A stretch of DNA of 64,000 nt from an uncultured Roseicyclus sp. (GTDB lineage Bacteria > Pseudomonadota > Alphaproteobacteria > Rhodobacterales > Rhodobacteraceae), in contig CANMRT010000001.1 of the NCBI GenBank assembly GCA_947500415.1, positions 1-64,000 of the forward strand, written 5' to 3'. Under the pieces are notes generated by a model. The model did no database searches. It was given only the letters and a program-made list of their open reading frames with translations, and was not told where the DNA came from. Every line of letters begins with the position of its first letter. Position 1 is the stretch's first letter. The translations under genes were made by a program, and so were the position numbers. Of the stretch, positions 45,364-54,552 are shown one piece after another.

Positions 45364-46026
45364 TCAGTCCGCGCGACGCAATCCCTGAACCGTGTCAGCC
45401 TGCACGCTAACGCCATTGGCCATCGTAACCCAAACGGCGCCGTTCAATGTCTGCGCCTCGGTGATTTCGCCAAAGACGAAGGCAAAACGTTCTTCCAGCA
45501 GTTCCTCGCCCCGCCAACTTTGCGCGGACAGCGTATAGGTGCCGTCGGGTAGAGGCTGCCCATTATCGCCGGTGCCGTCCCATGCGAACGGCTCATCACT
45601 CAAAACGACCGGAGTGCTGGCGACGACATTGCCGGATTGGTCGCGCACGATAAGTTCCAACCGGTCGGCCAAGGGTGACGGCGCAAGCTGCACATCAGTC
45701 GGTTGGCCGGTGAAGTTCACGGGCATCTCGGCCCGTGCCTCCATCCCGATCCAGCCTGAGAGCTGGCCCATGTTCATGGCCGTAAACGCACCCTGCAATT
45801 CGCGCAGGAGGTCGTTGGTCTGAACCTGCTGCTCGACCCCGGAAAAAGTCGCCAGTTGTGCCGTGTATTCGGTGGAATCGGCGGGGTTCAGGGGATCCTG
45901 GTTGCGCATCTGCGTTGTGAGCAGCTGCAGGAACATGTCGAAATCCGACGTGATCGCGGAGGCGGTGCCGCCAGCAGCATTTGCGGCCGCGGCCCCGTTC
46001 GGTTGCAAGGTTGAAAGGATGTCCAT
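45364..46026 (-). CDS. flgD: Flagellar hook scaffolding protein FlgD
   Basis: A 220-residue hook-cap protein. Its N-terminal MFLQLLTTQMRNQDPLNPAD, with STEYTAQLATFSGVEQQVQ after it, is the FlgD signature. The C-terminal part is the FlgD Ig-like/tudor region with FAWDGTGDNGQPLPDGTYTL. ATG 46026 (MDILSTLQPNG) is the family start; a longer in-frame version to 46170 overlaps fliK and is rejected. It follows fliK after 10 bp on the same strand, and its stop codon abuts that of ubiB. Confidence 0.95.
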   Translation of the reverse strand: MDILSTLQPNGAAAANAAGGTASAITSDFDMFLQLLTTQMRNQDPLNPADSTEYTAQLATFSGVEQQVQTNDLLRELQGAFTAMNMGQLSGWIGMEARAEMPVNFTGQPTDVQLAPSPLADRLELIVRDQSGNVVASTPVVLSDEPFAWDGTGDNGQPLPDGTYTLSAQSWRGEELLEERFAFVFGEITEAQTLNGAVWVTMANGVSVQADTVQGLRRAD

Positions 46027-46036
46027 GGCGTTGATC

Positions 46037-47815
46037 CTATAATCTGAGGTCCAGCGCGCCGGAGTGATTGCGCGCGTTTGTAGAGGGGGTTGAGGTGGAG
46101 GCGTCCTCCTCAGTGGTGTAGGCTGAGGGTGTGGGCGTACCACGGTCATCTGTTTCGGAACCGCCACCATCCTGCGAGATATGGACCGAAGGGGCGTCGA
46201 TCCCGGCGTCTGCGAATTCCTGAGCGAGCAAGTCGAGATGGCGGCGCATAAGCTCCGCTGTTTCTGGCCGCTCAGCTTGTATGGTGAGCGTCAGGACGCC
46301 CGCGACTTCATTCATATGAATCCGCACACGACCGAGTTCCGGCGGATCCAATGCGAGTTCAATTGGTTGGCCAGGTTCCAGCGCGCGATCCTGGAGCGCT
46401 GCGGCGATTTGTTGAGCCGCGAGTGTCGGAAGGTTGGCGCTGGGTGTGACTATTGGAGCGGACGGAGACGGATTGATGGCTTGCGGAGCATGGTTTGTTT
46501 GCAGCGTCACGAAGTGCTCGATCCCCATCTCGGAAGTCGGAGCGGTTCCAGAGCTGGTTTGAGTGTGTGGCTGTGCCGACAGTGCATTGTAGGACGTTGG
46601 CACGATGGTCTGCGCCGTGGCGATGGGTGGCGCCAATACTGAAGGCGTATCTGCGGACGTACTGCGAGGTGAGAGCTCCGGCATTTCTGGTGTGATTAGT
46701 TGGGGCGATTGTGGTTTAGGACTGGTCGCAGTTGAGTCGGGTTGCGCAACAACCTTGAGCTGCGCAGTAACGGCCTCAATCCTCACGCCAGCGGGCTCTG
46801 GTGCGCCCGTTCCGGATGCAGTGTCGGGACGTGTTGAACCTGCGGTGCCTTCTTGTGGCTGTGGCATGACTTCGGGTTTTACGACTTGGAGAGGTCCGAT
46901 TGGAGTCGTGGGAACGATATTGGTCCCTGCAGGTTGCGAAATGGGGGAGTGAGGAACACCCGAGTATCTGGTTTCGACTTTGGGGGGTGCCGGCGAATTG
47001 CCGGAAAGGTTGGTGCGATCGCCAATCACAGGCGTTGATGCTGCTAGGGCTTGCGTCGTTTCTGCTGGAAGTGCGACGGGCAACGTCGTGGCTGCGGCCG
47101 GACGCACACTTCCGAGAGTGGCGAACGACGGAAAACGACCCTGTTGTTGTGAGGCGTTTTCGCTATCCAGGGCAAGTTGAGTCGGTTCAGCAATTCCGGG
47201 CATCTGAGATGGCAAAATGGATCCTGGGACCGGCACTGTGGTCGTCGCGAGCCTTGGGCCAAGGCCATTCCTTTTTGTGGCATCCAGCGGGTTGTCTTTG
47301 GTCGATTGTTCAGCCTGCAACCCTGCAATAATCGGTACAACTGCTGCTGGAGCGCGCGCTGCGATACTTCGAGGCGACGCAATGCTGGGGGATGAAGTTT
47401 GCGCCGGAACGGGGTCTGACCAGTTCGCCCGCAGAACGTTTGACGTCGTGCCGTTGGAAGATGCGTCGGGCGGGATTGTGAAGGAAAGGGCCGCAATACT
47501 TGGCAGCGCCTGCGGGGTTCGCGCCTCACCGGTCGGTTTTTGGGGTTCGGTACCGTCGGGTGTTGGTGTCCCACTGGGACCCGGCGCAATGCGCGGCAAT
47601 TCTGGCTCAGGCGCTTCGGCGCCTTGCTGTTCACCAGACAACGCGGTGGGAGTTGGCACAGGCTCGCCAACAGTTGGGGAGCCCTCGGCTGGTTCAGCCA
47701 GCGAAAACACCGCGCCAAATGGCGAGTGATCGCCTGTGTCCTCGGCTTCGATCAAGGAGCTTGTTTTCGCATGGCCCCTTCCCGTGGATAGGAGGCCTTG
47801 AAACAGATCATCCAT
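46037..47815 (-). CDS. fliK: Flagellar hook-length control protein FliK
   Basis: A 592-residue Pro/Thr/Ser-rich, low-complexity ruler protein with a conserved C-terminal Flg_hook domain: QPIELALDPPELGRVRIHMN, GVLTLTIQAERPETAELMRR, then HLDLLAQEFADAGI. Such a long disordered N terminus is usual for FliK. The start at 47815 (MDDLFQGLLSTGRG) is chosen because it is the first FliK-like segment; a start at 47893 is also possible, as neither has a clear ribosome binding site. It is transcribed with flgD and divergent from the flgJ-like gene. Confidence 0.9.
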   Translation of the reverse strand: MDDLFQGLLSTGRGHAKTSSLIEAEDTGDHSPFGAVFSLAEPAEGSPTVGEPVPTPTALSGEQQGAEAPEPELPRIAPGPSGTPTPDGTEPQKPTGEARTPQALPSIAALSFTIPPDASSNGTTSNVLRANWSDPVPAQTSSPSIASPRSIAARAPAAVVPIIAGLQAEQSTKDNPLDATKRNGLGPRLATTTVPVPGSILPSQMPGIAEPTQLALDSENASQQQGRFPSFATLGSVRPAAATTLPVALPAETTQALAASTPVIGDRTNLSGNSPAPPKVETRYSGVPHSPISQPAGTNIVPTTPIGPLQVVKPEVMPQPQEGTAGSTRPDTASGTGAPEPAGVRIEAVTAQLKVVAQPDSTATSPKPQSPQLITPEMPELSPRSTSADTPSVLAPPIATAQTIVPTSYNALSAQPHTQTSSGTAPTSEMGIEHFVTLQTNHAPQAINPSPSAPIVTPSANLPTLAAQQIAAALQDRALEPGQPIELALDPPELGRVRIHMNEVAGVLTLTIQAERPETAELMRRHLDLLAQEFADAGIDAPSVHISQDGGGSETDDRGTPTPSAYTTEEDASTSTPSTNARNHSGALDLRL

Positions 47816-47928
47816 TCTGGCTGTCCGTGGAAATTTCGGTTGCGAACTGCCTAAGCGACCGACCCTTACGATTTCTTTACGCACATCTGGCACGTTTCGG
47901 AAAAATCCTTCGAATGTGAGAGAATTCC

Positions 47929-48225
47929 ATGACGGCGGAAATCACCATTGGTGCAGCTGCACCGAGCGCAGAGACACGATTGGCCCCACAGCACGACGTC
48001 TTGCGTGAAGTCGCGCGTGATCTGGAGGCAGCATTCCTTGCGGAAATGTTGAAACATGCAGGCTTCGGCGCATCGCGTGAGAGCTTCGGCGGTGGCGTCG
48101 GGGAGGAGCAGATGACATCATTGCTGCGCGCGGAACACGCCAGTGCTTTGGCTGATCGAGGCGGAATTGGCCTAGCAGAATCGATCTTTCAGTCGTTGGT
48201 CCGGCAAGCTGAGGCGGGGCAATGA
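47929..48225 (+). CDS. Rod-binding protein (FlgJ N-terminal type)
   Basis: A 98-residue protein matching only the N-terminal rod-binding half of FlgJ: VARDLEAAFLAEMLKHAGFG, then GEEQMTSLLRAEHASALADR and GGIGLAESIF. The muramidase half is absent, as usual in alphaproteobacteria. It would act in rod assembly in the periplasm. Its stop overlaps the start of the flgN-like gene (ATGA). Confidence 0.88.
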   Translation: MTAEITIGAAAPSAETRLAPQHDVLREVARDLEAAFLAEMLKHAGFGASRESFGGGVGEEQMTSLLRAEHASALADRGGIGLAESIFQSLVRQAEAGQ

Positions 48226-48566
48226 TGGGTCTGCGCAAGCCTGCATTGGCGGCGGTAACAGAGCTGCTGGAAATTCAGAAAACTGCCCTGCTGAATGGCG
48301 ACCTTGAGCGCTTGAGCACGATGGAGGAGTCGCTTGGCCGCGCTTTGAAGCGACTAAAATCGGTGGGAACGTCGCATGAAGAGCTCGCGCGGGTTCGCGA
48401 AAGGGCTGGTCGGAATGCGGTCCTGCTTCGTGCAGCGCAAGTCGGCCTCGCATCAGCCAGGGCCCAGGTGACGACACGCAAGTCGGGTGGGTTCACAACC
48501 TATGATGCGCACGGCCAATCTAAAGAGAACTTTGCGTCCACCGCGCGCACTTTGGCGCGGCGATAA
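48222..48566 (+). CDS. FlgN-like flagellar export chaperone candidate
   Basis: A 114-residue helical protein with the FlgN-like arrangement: long amphipathic N-terminal helices (ALAAVTELLEIQKTALLNGD, then LERLSTMEESL) and a C-terminal export-chaperone-type motif FTTYDAHGQSK. It is placed between the rod-binding gene and flagellin. Its start ATG 48222 overlaps the preceding stop. Presumed client proteins are the hook-associated proteins, which are not in the window. The assignment rests on weak similarity and context. Confidence 0.68.
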   Translation: MMGLRKPALAAVTELLEIQKTALLNGDLERLSTMEESLGRALKRLKSVGTSHEELARVRERAGRNAVLLRAAQVGLASARAQVTTRKSGGFTTYDAHGQSKENFASTARTLARR

Positions 48567-48786
48567 CGTCACCTTTTGCCTCAAATCCAAGGCATCTGGG
48601 TGGTTGTGATTAGGACATTGTTCATCTGTTTGACAGCAAATCGCCGACGCACCCATCGCGGTGGCGTAGGCTGACACACCCCAGCCTGCAAACGTCAGAA
48701 AGACGGCTCATCCGGCACGCGAAACGCGGCGCCGCCTGTAATCCGGCGTGAAAAGCACGCCCCGGAACTTCTAGGAAAGGGACGAC

Positions 48787-50355
48787 ATGTCCAGCATTCT
48801 GACGAACAACAGCGCCATGGTTGCGCTGCAAACCCTCAAATCCGTCAATTCGAACCTCGCGCAGACACAATCCGAGATCTCAACCGGTAAGTCTGTCGCC
48901 TCGGCCAAAGACAACTCGGCCGTGTGGGCGATCTCAAAGGTCATGGAATCGGATGTGAAGGGCTTCAAGGGCATTCAGGAAAGCCTGAGCCTTGGGGAAT
49001 CTACCGTCGCAGTTGCACGTAACGCATCGGAGACGGTGACCGACCTACTGACCGAAATCAAAGGCAAGATCGTTGCGGCGCAGGAAGAGAACGTTGACCG
49101 CGACAAAATCCAGACGGACATCGATGCCCTGACCGACCAGATCAAATCTGTGGTTGGCGCAGCACAGTTCAACGGCCTCAACCTGGTTCAGGGCACAGAG
49201 GAAGTGAACATCCTCTCGTCGCTGGATCGCTCCGGCAACGGTTCCGTTTCCGCTTCGAACATCTCTGTCGATCGGCAGGATCTGAGCACGATTTCCGGCA
49301 CCTATGGCGCGACGGCCATCACTGGCGGTGATCTTACGGCCCTTGCGTCCGTGAATGGTGCAGCGTCTGCCACCAGTGGCGCGCAGGCCGGCCTGAACGC
49401 TCAGGTGCAGATCACCGAGGGCTCCGGTACAGGTTTCGCGGATGGCGACACCTTCAGTGTGACAGTCGGTGGCTCTGTCATTACCGTCACACTTGATGGC
49501 ACCGAAGACTCAGATGGTGTGGTCAGCCTGCTGCAGGGTGAAATCAACGCCCGCGATATCGAAGGTGTGACTGCGACGGCCGGTGCCAACGCTGGTGAGT
49601 TGGTCATCTCCAACACCAATGCATTTGCTGAGGTTGATATCGAGGTCGCTTCGACGCTGAACGACACAGCGGGCGGTGCCGGTGCCAACCTTGAGGCGTT
49701 GAACGGTGACACGGGTCTGACGCAGACCACGGGCACCATCGCACAGCGTGCCGAGGCAATTGACTTCAGCGCGGCTGCCAAAGTTGAAGAAGGCACTGGC
49801 TTCGAAGTTGCCGTGGCTGGGTCTACCTTCCGCTATATTGCGGGCAAAGGTGAGAATATGGAGGATGTCGCCCGCGGTTTGAAAACTGCGATCGATGCAA
49901 ATCCACCTGCCGGCGTGACCACGAAGGTTCAGCAGGACGCTGATTCTGGCGCCTATTCGTTGGCCATCGACTACGACAATGCATCCACCACCACGATTGC
50001 ACTGAGTGCATCTTCGGGCGGTGAGGCATCAGGCGGTCTGTTCGGTTTGGACAACATCGATGTCACGACCAATGATGGTGCCGATGCCGCGTTGGATAAC
50101 GTTGAGACGTTGATCCAGAATTCCATCGACGCGGCCGCTGAATTCGGCTCGGTTCAAGGGCGGATTGAGACCCAATCCGACTTTGTTGGGAAGCTCGTAG
50201 ACTCGCTGAAATCCGGGATCGGTACGCTGGTGGATGCGGACATGGAAGCCGCATCGGCACGTCTGCAGGCGCTCCAGGTGCAACAGCAGCTGGCGACCCA
50301 GTCGCTGTCGATCGCCAATCAGGCGCCGCAGAACATTCTGTCACTGTTCCGGTAA
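48787..50355 (+). CDS. fliC: Flagellin
   Basis: A 522-residue filament protein. The N-terminal D0/D1 region starts MSSILTNNSAMVALQTLKSV and holds QTQSEISTGKSVASAKDNSA. The C-terminal D0/D1 region has FGSVQGRIETQSDFVGKLVD and ends LQVQQQLATQSLSIANQAPQ plus NILSLFR. The central domain (about residues 150-420) is Ala/Gly/Thr/Asp-rich and variable. No signal peptide; it is exported by the type III apparatus. AGGAAAGGG precedes the ATG. The 220-bp upstream region (48567-48786) carries its promoter, in which I saw TTGACA at 48629-48634 but no partner -10. Confidence 0.97.
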   Translation: MSSILTNNSAMVALQTLKSVNSNLAQTQSEISTGKSVASAKDNSAVWAISKVMESDVKGFKGIQESLSLGESTVAVARNASETVTDLLTEIKGKIVAAQEENVDRDKIQTDIDALTDQIKSVVGAAQFNGLNLVQGTEEVNILSSLDRSGNGSVSASNISVDRQDLSTISGTYGATAITGGDLTALASVNGAASATSGAQAGLNAQVQITEGSGTGFADGDTFSVTVGGSVITVTLDGTEDSDGVVSLLQGEINARDIEGVTATAGANAGELVISNTNAFAEVDIEVASTLNDTAGGAGANLEALNGDTGLTQTTGTIAQRAEAIDFSAAAKVEEGTGFEVAVAGSTFRYIAGKGENMEDVARGLKTAIDANPPAGVTTKVQQDADSGAYSLAIDYDNASTTTIALSASSGGEASGGLFGLDNIDVTTNDGADAALDNVETLIQNSIDAAAEFGSVQGRIETQSDFVGKLVDSLKSGIGTLVDADMEAASARLQALQVQQQLATQSLSIANQAPQNILSLFR

Positions 50356-50368
50356 TCGGATCCTGATC

Positions 50369-50390
50369 GGGGCGCGCTTGATCGCGCCCC
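50369..50390 (+). terminator. GC-rich hairpin after flagellin
   Basis: GGGGCGCG (50369-50376) pairs with CGCGCCCC (50383-50390) around CTTGAT, 13 bp after the flagellin stop codon. There is no T-run, so it probably stabilises the abundant flagellin mRNA and partly separates it from flaF. Confidence 0.6.
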
Positions 50391-50474
50391 GGTTCGTCCA
50401 AAAACAGACATTCAAGCGGCTTGATCCCTTTCGACCCCGAAAGCCGTCCAGACGCCCCTTAAGGAGCATGTCCC

Positions 50475-50849
50475 TTGATTTCCACCTCGCTCGCCCAATC
50501 CGCCTACGCAGCAACGGCTGCGCCCGTGCGCACGGATCGCGGCACCGAATATGCAGCCTTCCAGACTGTAACGACCAAGCTGAACAAAGCGACACGACCA
50601 GACGCGCCCATGGCAGAGCGTGCCGCAGCCTTGCACGACAACCGAAGGTTATGGACTATTCTGGCGTCCGATCTGGCCGATGAGGATAACGGATTGCCGC
50701 AAGGGTTGAGAGCACAGTTGTTCTACCTTGCGGAATTTTCCCTTCTGCAATCACGAAAAGCGTTGGACGATGTCGATGCGGTCCAAGCTTTGGTTGATAT
50801 CAACACATCCGTGATGCGCGGGTTAAGCGGGCAGGAGACGCAGACATGA
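50475..50849 (+). CDS. flaF: Flagellar biosynthesis regulator FlaF
   Basis: A 124-residue helical protein starting MISTSLAQSAYAATAAPVRT, with REAVLHD-like ALHDNRRLWTILASDLADED and LFYLAEFSLLQSRKALDDV, as in FlaF. In Caulobacter FlaF is needed for flagellin synthesis and secretion and opposes FlbT. It directly follows flagellin and overlaps flbT by ATGA, the conserved alphaproteobacterial order. Confidence 0.93.
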   Translation: MISTSLAQSAYAATAAPVRTDRGTEYAAFQTVTTKLNKATRPDAPMAERAAALHDNRRLWTILASDLADEDNGLPQGLRAQLFYLAEFSLLQSRKALDDVDAVQALVDINTSVMRGLSGQETQT

Positions 50850-51250
50850 GCGGGCTTGTCCTCAAACTTGGTCCCAAGGAACGGGTCCTGGTCAATGGCG
50901 CAGTGATCGAAAATGGTGATCGTCGCACGCGGTTGTCGATTGTCACACCCGATGCCAACATCCTGCGATTACGCGATGCCATTCACCCCGAAGAGGCCAA
51001 TACCCCCGTGCGACGCGTTTGTTACATTGCGCAGCTGGTTCTTTCAGGTGATGCAGATATCGACGACGCCAAAGCGCAACTTCTGCGGGGTATGGAACAA
51101 TTAAGCCAAGTCTTCACCGATGCAGACAGTCGCGCACTTTTGTCGCGCGCGACGCAGCATTTGGTCGAAGGGCAGGTCTATCAGACACTGAAGTCCCTCC
51201 GGGGCCTCTTGGCCCGTGAAGAACGCCTTATGGCGGCGGCGAAGCCATGA
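50846..51250 (+). CDS. flbT: Flagellar biosynthesis repressor FlbT
   Basis: A 134-residue RNA-binding regulator that destabilises flagellin mRNA through its 5' leader. The start MSGLVLKLGPKERVLVNGAV and IENGDRRTRLSIVTPDANIL, then RRVCYIAQLVLSGD and VYQTLKSLRGLLAREERL are family features. ATG 50846 overlaps the flaF stop, and its own stop overlaps the next start (ATGA). Confidence 0.95.
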   Translation: MSGLVLKLGPKERVLVNGAVIENGDRRTRLSIVTPDANILRLRDAIHPEEANTPVRRVCYIAQLVLSGDADIDDAKAQLLRGMEQLSQVFTDADSRALLSRATQHLVEGQVYQTLKSLRGLLAREERLMAAAKP

Positions 51251-52044
51251 CTTTTCAACCGGTCCTGCCGTTCGGAGGATTTGCCGGTTGGAGGTTCCTT
51301 CAATCGAGCCTGGCGAGCCAGCAGGCCCAGTTTTCCGAGACCCCAGTTCAGGACCGTGACCGGGATTACTTTCGCGAGAACATTAACAAAGTGACGTCGG
51401 CTGAAGATTTGGTTGGCGACTACCGGATGCTTCGCGTTGCATTGGGCGCCTATGGTCTTCAGGAAGATTTGCCAAACCGCGCCTTCATAGAGAAGGTCTT
51501 GTCCGATGGCGTGGACAGTGATGAGGCCTTGTCGAACCGGTTGGCAGACAAGCGATACCGAGCGTTTTCGGAGGCCTTCGGTTTTGGCAGCACGTTGCCG
51601 CCCCGCACCCAAAGCCCGACTTTCGCAGATCAGGTTTTGGTGCGATTTGACCGGCAATCGTTCGAGGTCGCAGTAGGCGAAGTCGACGGCGATATGCGCC
51701 TTGCATTGGCGGCGTCCCGCGAAGTACCGGACATCGTGGCCGCCGGAGGCTCGGACGCCACAGCATGGTTGACCGTCATGGGGAATCCGCCCTTGAGACA
51801 GGTCTTTGAAACCGCTTTCGGTCTTCCTTCTTCCATCGCGACCATCGACTTGGACCGCCAAGTCGAAGCTTTCCAAGCAGGAGCTGAGCGTACGTTGGGT
51901 TCATCTGAGTTCGCACAGCTCGCTGATCCGGAAACCCTTGATGACTTGTTACGATCCTTCACAATCCGGGCTCAGTTGAACGCTGGTATTTCGGCAACGA
52001 CGCCGGGTGCTACTGCCATCACCCTGCTTCAGAACCTTGCCTAA
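51247..52044 (+). CDS. DUF1217 flagellar protein
   Basis: A 265-residue protein with the DUF1217 look: FSETPVQDRDRDYFRENINK, then VTSAEDLVGDYRMLRVALGA and FIEKVLSDG..LSNRLADKRY. It lies in an ATGA overlap with flbT, in the flaF-flbT operon, and DUF1217 proteins are regularly found in alphaproteobacterial flagellar clusters. Cellular role unknown; hook or rod related functions are suggested by context. It converges on fliI with 6 bp between stop codons. Confidence 0.85.
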   Translation: MTFQPVLPFGGFAGWRFLQSSLASQQAQFSETPVQDRDRDYFRENINKVTSAEDLVGDYRMLRVALGAYGLQEDLPNRAFIEKVLSDGVDSDEALSNRLADKRYRAFSEAFGFGSTLPPRTQSPTFADQVLVRFDRQSFEVAVGEVDGDMRLALAASREVPDIVAAGGSDATAWLTVMGNPPLRQVFETAFGLPSSIATIDLDRQVEAFQAGAERTLGSSEFAQLADPETLDDLLRSFTIRAQLNAGISATTPGATAITLLQNLA

Positions 52045-52050
52045 TCGGCG

Positions 52051-53382
52051 TTACCGGTGTTTCGACGGCAACTTGGCGGGTGCGAGAACCTTTGCCAGCG
52101 CCTCAAAACTCGCCTCCGGCCCGTCCGGCGAAGGTTGGGCGATGAATGCGTCGAGGTCGGGCCAGATTTTGACCGCACCATCAGTTATCGGATCTGAGCC
52201 AGGCGAATAGAGGCCGGTTTGAACCATCATCTCTGCCTTGTCGTATGCGGACAACAATTGTCGCGCACCCTGGATCAGCTCATTTTCCGTTGCGTTAGCT
52301 GCACCGGGAAGGGACCGGCTGACCGAGCGTAGAACGTCGACGGCGGGATAGCGCCCGCGTTCGGATATGTCGCGAGACAACACGATGTGGCCGTCTAGAA
52401 CGCCCCGCGTCACATCCGCGACGGGACCCTCCATATCGGACCCTGCCACCAAAACCGAGAAGATGGCGGTGATATTGCCCTGAGATCCGGCGCCGGGCCC
52501 AGCACGTTCGGCCAGGCCCATGATAGATTGTGCCATAGATGCTGGGAAACCAGAGGGGCCGAAAGGTTCGCCTGCTGCGGCCGCCACATCGCGTTGGGCT
52601 TCTGCAAACCGGGTAATGGAATCTGCGAGCAACAAAACGTTGCGGCCTTGGTCGCGGAAATATTCTGCGACTGCCATCATTGTATATGCGGCGCGTGCGC
52701 GTGTGGGCGCTGGTCTGTCCGACGTTGCAGCGACGACGACTGCACGCTTCAATCCTTCCGGTCCCAAGGTTTCCGCCACAAAATCCCGCACTTCGCGCCC
52801 GCGCTCGCCGATCAGGCCGATGACAACGACGTCGGATTGCATTTGTTGAGCGAGCGCCGCGATCAGACGTGATTTTCCAACACCTGACCCTGCGAACAGA
52901 CCCACTCTTTGCCCTTCGACCACCGGTAGAAATGTGTCGAAGACAGCTTGTCCCGTCGCAAGCCGCTGCCCAAACCCGCGCCGTTGCGTGGGCGAGGGCG
53001 GCTGGGACATCAGTGGCATGGCGTGTGTACCTTGAAACAAAGCGCGCCCGTCCAAAGGCGCGCCATCAGGGTCGATGATACGCCCAAGCCAACTGGCGTC
53101 CGGAGTGATGGTTTGTGGGCCGATGTGGGACACGGTCATCCCGAGGCGAAGGCCCTCGGTGGGACCTTCTGCCATGACACGGGCGGAGTCGCTTTCCAAG
53201 GCCAGGATCTCTCCTGTCAGGTCGGGGCCGAAACGAACACGATCCCCGAGGGCTGCACTTCGGTTCAGGCCAGAAACGGACACGCTGGATCTGCCGAGAG
53301 CGGTAATTGTTCCCACTGCGCGGGAGGGCCTTAATCCCTGCAATTGCGCCCTCAAAAGGCCAATGGCGTCGACTTGGGTCAT
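52051..53382 (-). CDS. fliI: Flagellum-specific ATP synthase FliI
   Basis: A 443-residue ATPase of the flagellar type III export apparatus, related to F1-beta. Walker A is GLFAGSGVGKSRLIAALAQQ, then VIGLIGERGREVRDF, Walker B NVLLLADSITRFAEAQRDVA, and RYPAVDVLRSVSR. ATG 53382 has GGAGGATCCGTG as ribosome binding site, preferred over 53400 and 53421. It is divergent from flgB across about 100 bp, so the two share a control region. Confidence 0.97.
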   Translation of the reverse strand: MTQVDAIGLLRAQLQGLRPSRAVGTITALGRSSVSVSGLNRSAALGDRVRFGPDLTGEILALESDSARVMAEGPTEGLRLGMTVSHIGPQTITPDASWLGRIIDPDGAPLDGRALFQGTHAMPLMSQPPSPTQRRGFGQRLATGQAVFDTFLPVVEGQRVGLFAGSGVGKSRLIAALAQQMQSDVVVIGLIGERGREVRDFVAETLGPEGLKRAVVVAATSDRPAPTRARAAYTMMAVAEYFRDQGRNVLLLADSITRFAEAQRDVAAAAGEPFGPSGFPASMAQSIMGLAERAGPGAGSQGNITAIFSVLVAGSDMEGPVADVTRGVLDGHIVLSRDISERGRYPAVDVLRSVSRSLPGAANATENELIQGARQLLSAYDKAEMMVQTGLYSPGSDPITDGAVKIWPDLDAFIAQPSPDGPEASFEALAKVLAPAKLPSKHR

Positions 53383-53481
53383 CACGGATCCTCCGTTCAT
53401 CGGCGCAAAGCGACGCCTCAATTACGGAATGTAAAGGAATCAGTCTTAAGCCTTCGTGTAGCCGAGATGGGAGAAACCCGG

Positions 53482-53835
53482 ATGTTCGATAGGCTTGAGA
53501 TTTTTCAACTGGCCGGTGGGCTCGCTCGCCACTCCGCTGCGCGACAGGCAGTGGTGGCGCAAAATATCGCGAATGCGGATACGCCTGGCTATCGAGCACG
53601 GGACGTTGCCGATTTCGCCGAGACATGGCGGAACATGACCGCCGAAAACCGGAGTGGTCGGGGCGAAATGCCCATGCGTGTTCTCGATGCTGGAACTCCG
53701 TCCTCACCGAATGGCAACAGTGTTTCTTTGGAATTCGAAATGCTCCGCGGGATCGAGGCGCAACGCGCCCACGATCGGGCCTTGCGCGTCTATGGATCGG
53801 CCATGTCGATCCTACGCACGAGCATCGGGCGATAG
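53482..53835 (+). CDS. flgB: Flagellar basal-body rod protein FlgB
   Basis: A 117-residue proximal rod protein. Start MFDRLEIFQLAGGLARHSAA at 53482 (GGAG at 53469 is the ribosome binding site; 53467 is a weaker alternative). The rod motif AQNIANADTPGYRARDVADF and a C-terminal helix RALRVYGSAMSILRTSIGR are present. It opens the long rod/export operon flgB-flgC-fliE-fliQ-flgF-flgG-flgA-flgH-fliL. Confidence 0.95.
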   Translation: MFDRLEIFQLAGGLARHSAARQAVVAQNIANADTPGYRARDVADFAETWRNMTAENRSGRGEMPMRVLDAGTPSSPNGNSVSLEFEMLRGIEAQRAHDRALRVYGSAMSILRTSIGR

Positions 53836-53843
53836 GGGGTGGT

Positions 53844-54236
53844 ATGACTGATTTTTCAAACGCCCTATCGGTTGCTGCGTCTGGCATGCGCGCACAGGCG
53901 CAGCGTCTAACTCATGTTTCAGAGAATATCGCAAATGCTGATACGCCGGGCTACCGCCGCAAGATCACGAGCTTTGAGGTCGAACGAACGATGGGTGCCC
54001 CTGATGGTGCCGTAAGGCCAGGTCCGGTGCGGCTGGACCAAACGGCTTTGCCTGTCGTCTTTGACCCCTCGCACCCGATGGCCGACGCCACCGGCAGTTA
54101 TGAGGGCTCCAATGTCGATCTTGTCATTGAACTCGCCGACGCGCGGGAAGCGCAACGATCCTATGAGGCCAATCTGCGGATCTTTGATCAGATCCGGCAA
54201 ATGTCCTCATCACTCAACGAATTGCTACGACGCTAA
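53844..54236 (+). CDS. flgC: Flagellar basal-body rod protein FlgC
   Basis: A 130-residue proximal rod protein with the motif SENIANADTPGYRRKITSFE and the C-terminal SNVDLVIELADAREAQRSYE, then ANLRIFDQIRQM. ATG 53844 follows GGGGGT after the flgB stop codon by 8 bp. A second longer in-frame version begins inside flgB and is rejected. Confidence 0.96.
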   Translation: MTDFSNALSVAASGMRAQAQRLTHVSENIANADTPGYRRKITSFEVERTMGAPDGAVRPGPVRLDQTALPVVFDPSHPMADATGSYEGSNVDLVIELADAREAQRSYEANLRIFDQIRQMSSSLNELLRR

Positions 54237-54263
54237 CCCCCCAACATCTGAGGAGAACCCCGG

Positions 54264-54548
54264 ATGGACATACGCCAGTCCCTTGCCGCGCAGGCCTATC
54301 AACCCTTGCGCCAAACAGCCCAACCGACGGAAACGCCTGATGGCAATGCGTTCACCCAAGCGGTCTCCAGTTTTGCGGAAACGGTCGCCCAAGGCGAAGC
54401 ACAGGCCCATGCCGCAATGACGACGGGTGCTGACCCGCATTCGCTGGTCACCGCATTGGCGCAGACGGAATTGGCTGTCGAAACCGCCGTGACAATCCGC
54501 GACCGCGTGGTCGAGGCGTATCAGGAAATCCTGCGGATGCCGGTCTGA
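54264..54548 (+). CDS. fliE: Flagellar hook-basal body protein FliE
   Basis: A 94-residue protein linking the MS ring to the rod. A central amphipathic helix contains FTQAVSSFAETVAQGEAQAH, and the C terminus has the FliE pattern LAQTELAVETAVTIRDRVVE followed by AYQEILRMPV. GAGGAGAACCCC upstream of ATG is the ribosome binding site. Confidence 0.93.
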   Translation: MDIRQSLAAQAYQPLRQTAQPTETPDGNAFTQAVSSFAETVAQGEAQAHAAMTTGADPHSLVTALAQTELAVETAVTIRDRVVEAYQEILRMPV

Positions 54549-54552
54549 CCTG

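Noticed and set aside
48567-48786. Sigma-54 or sigma-28 promoter before flagellin
   Set aside because: No pair of elements with correct spacing; only an isolated TTGACA at 48629-48634 was seen.
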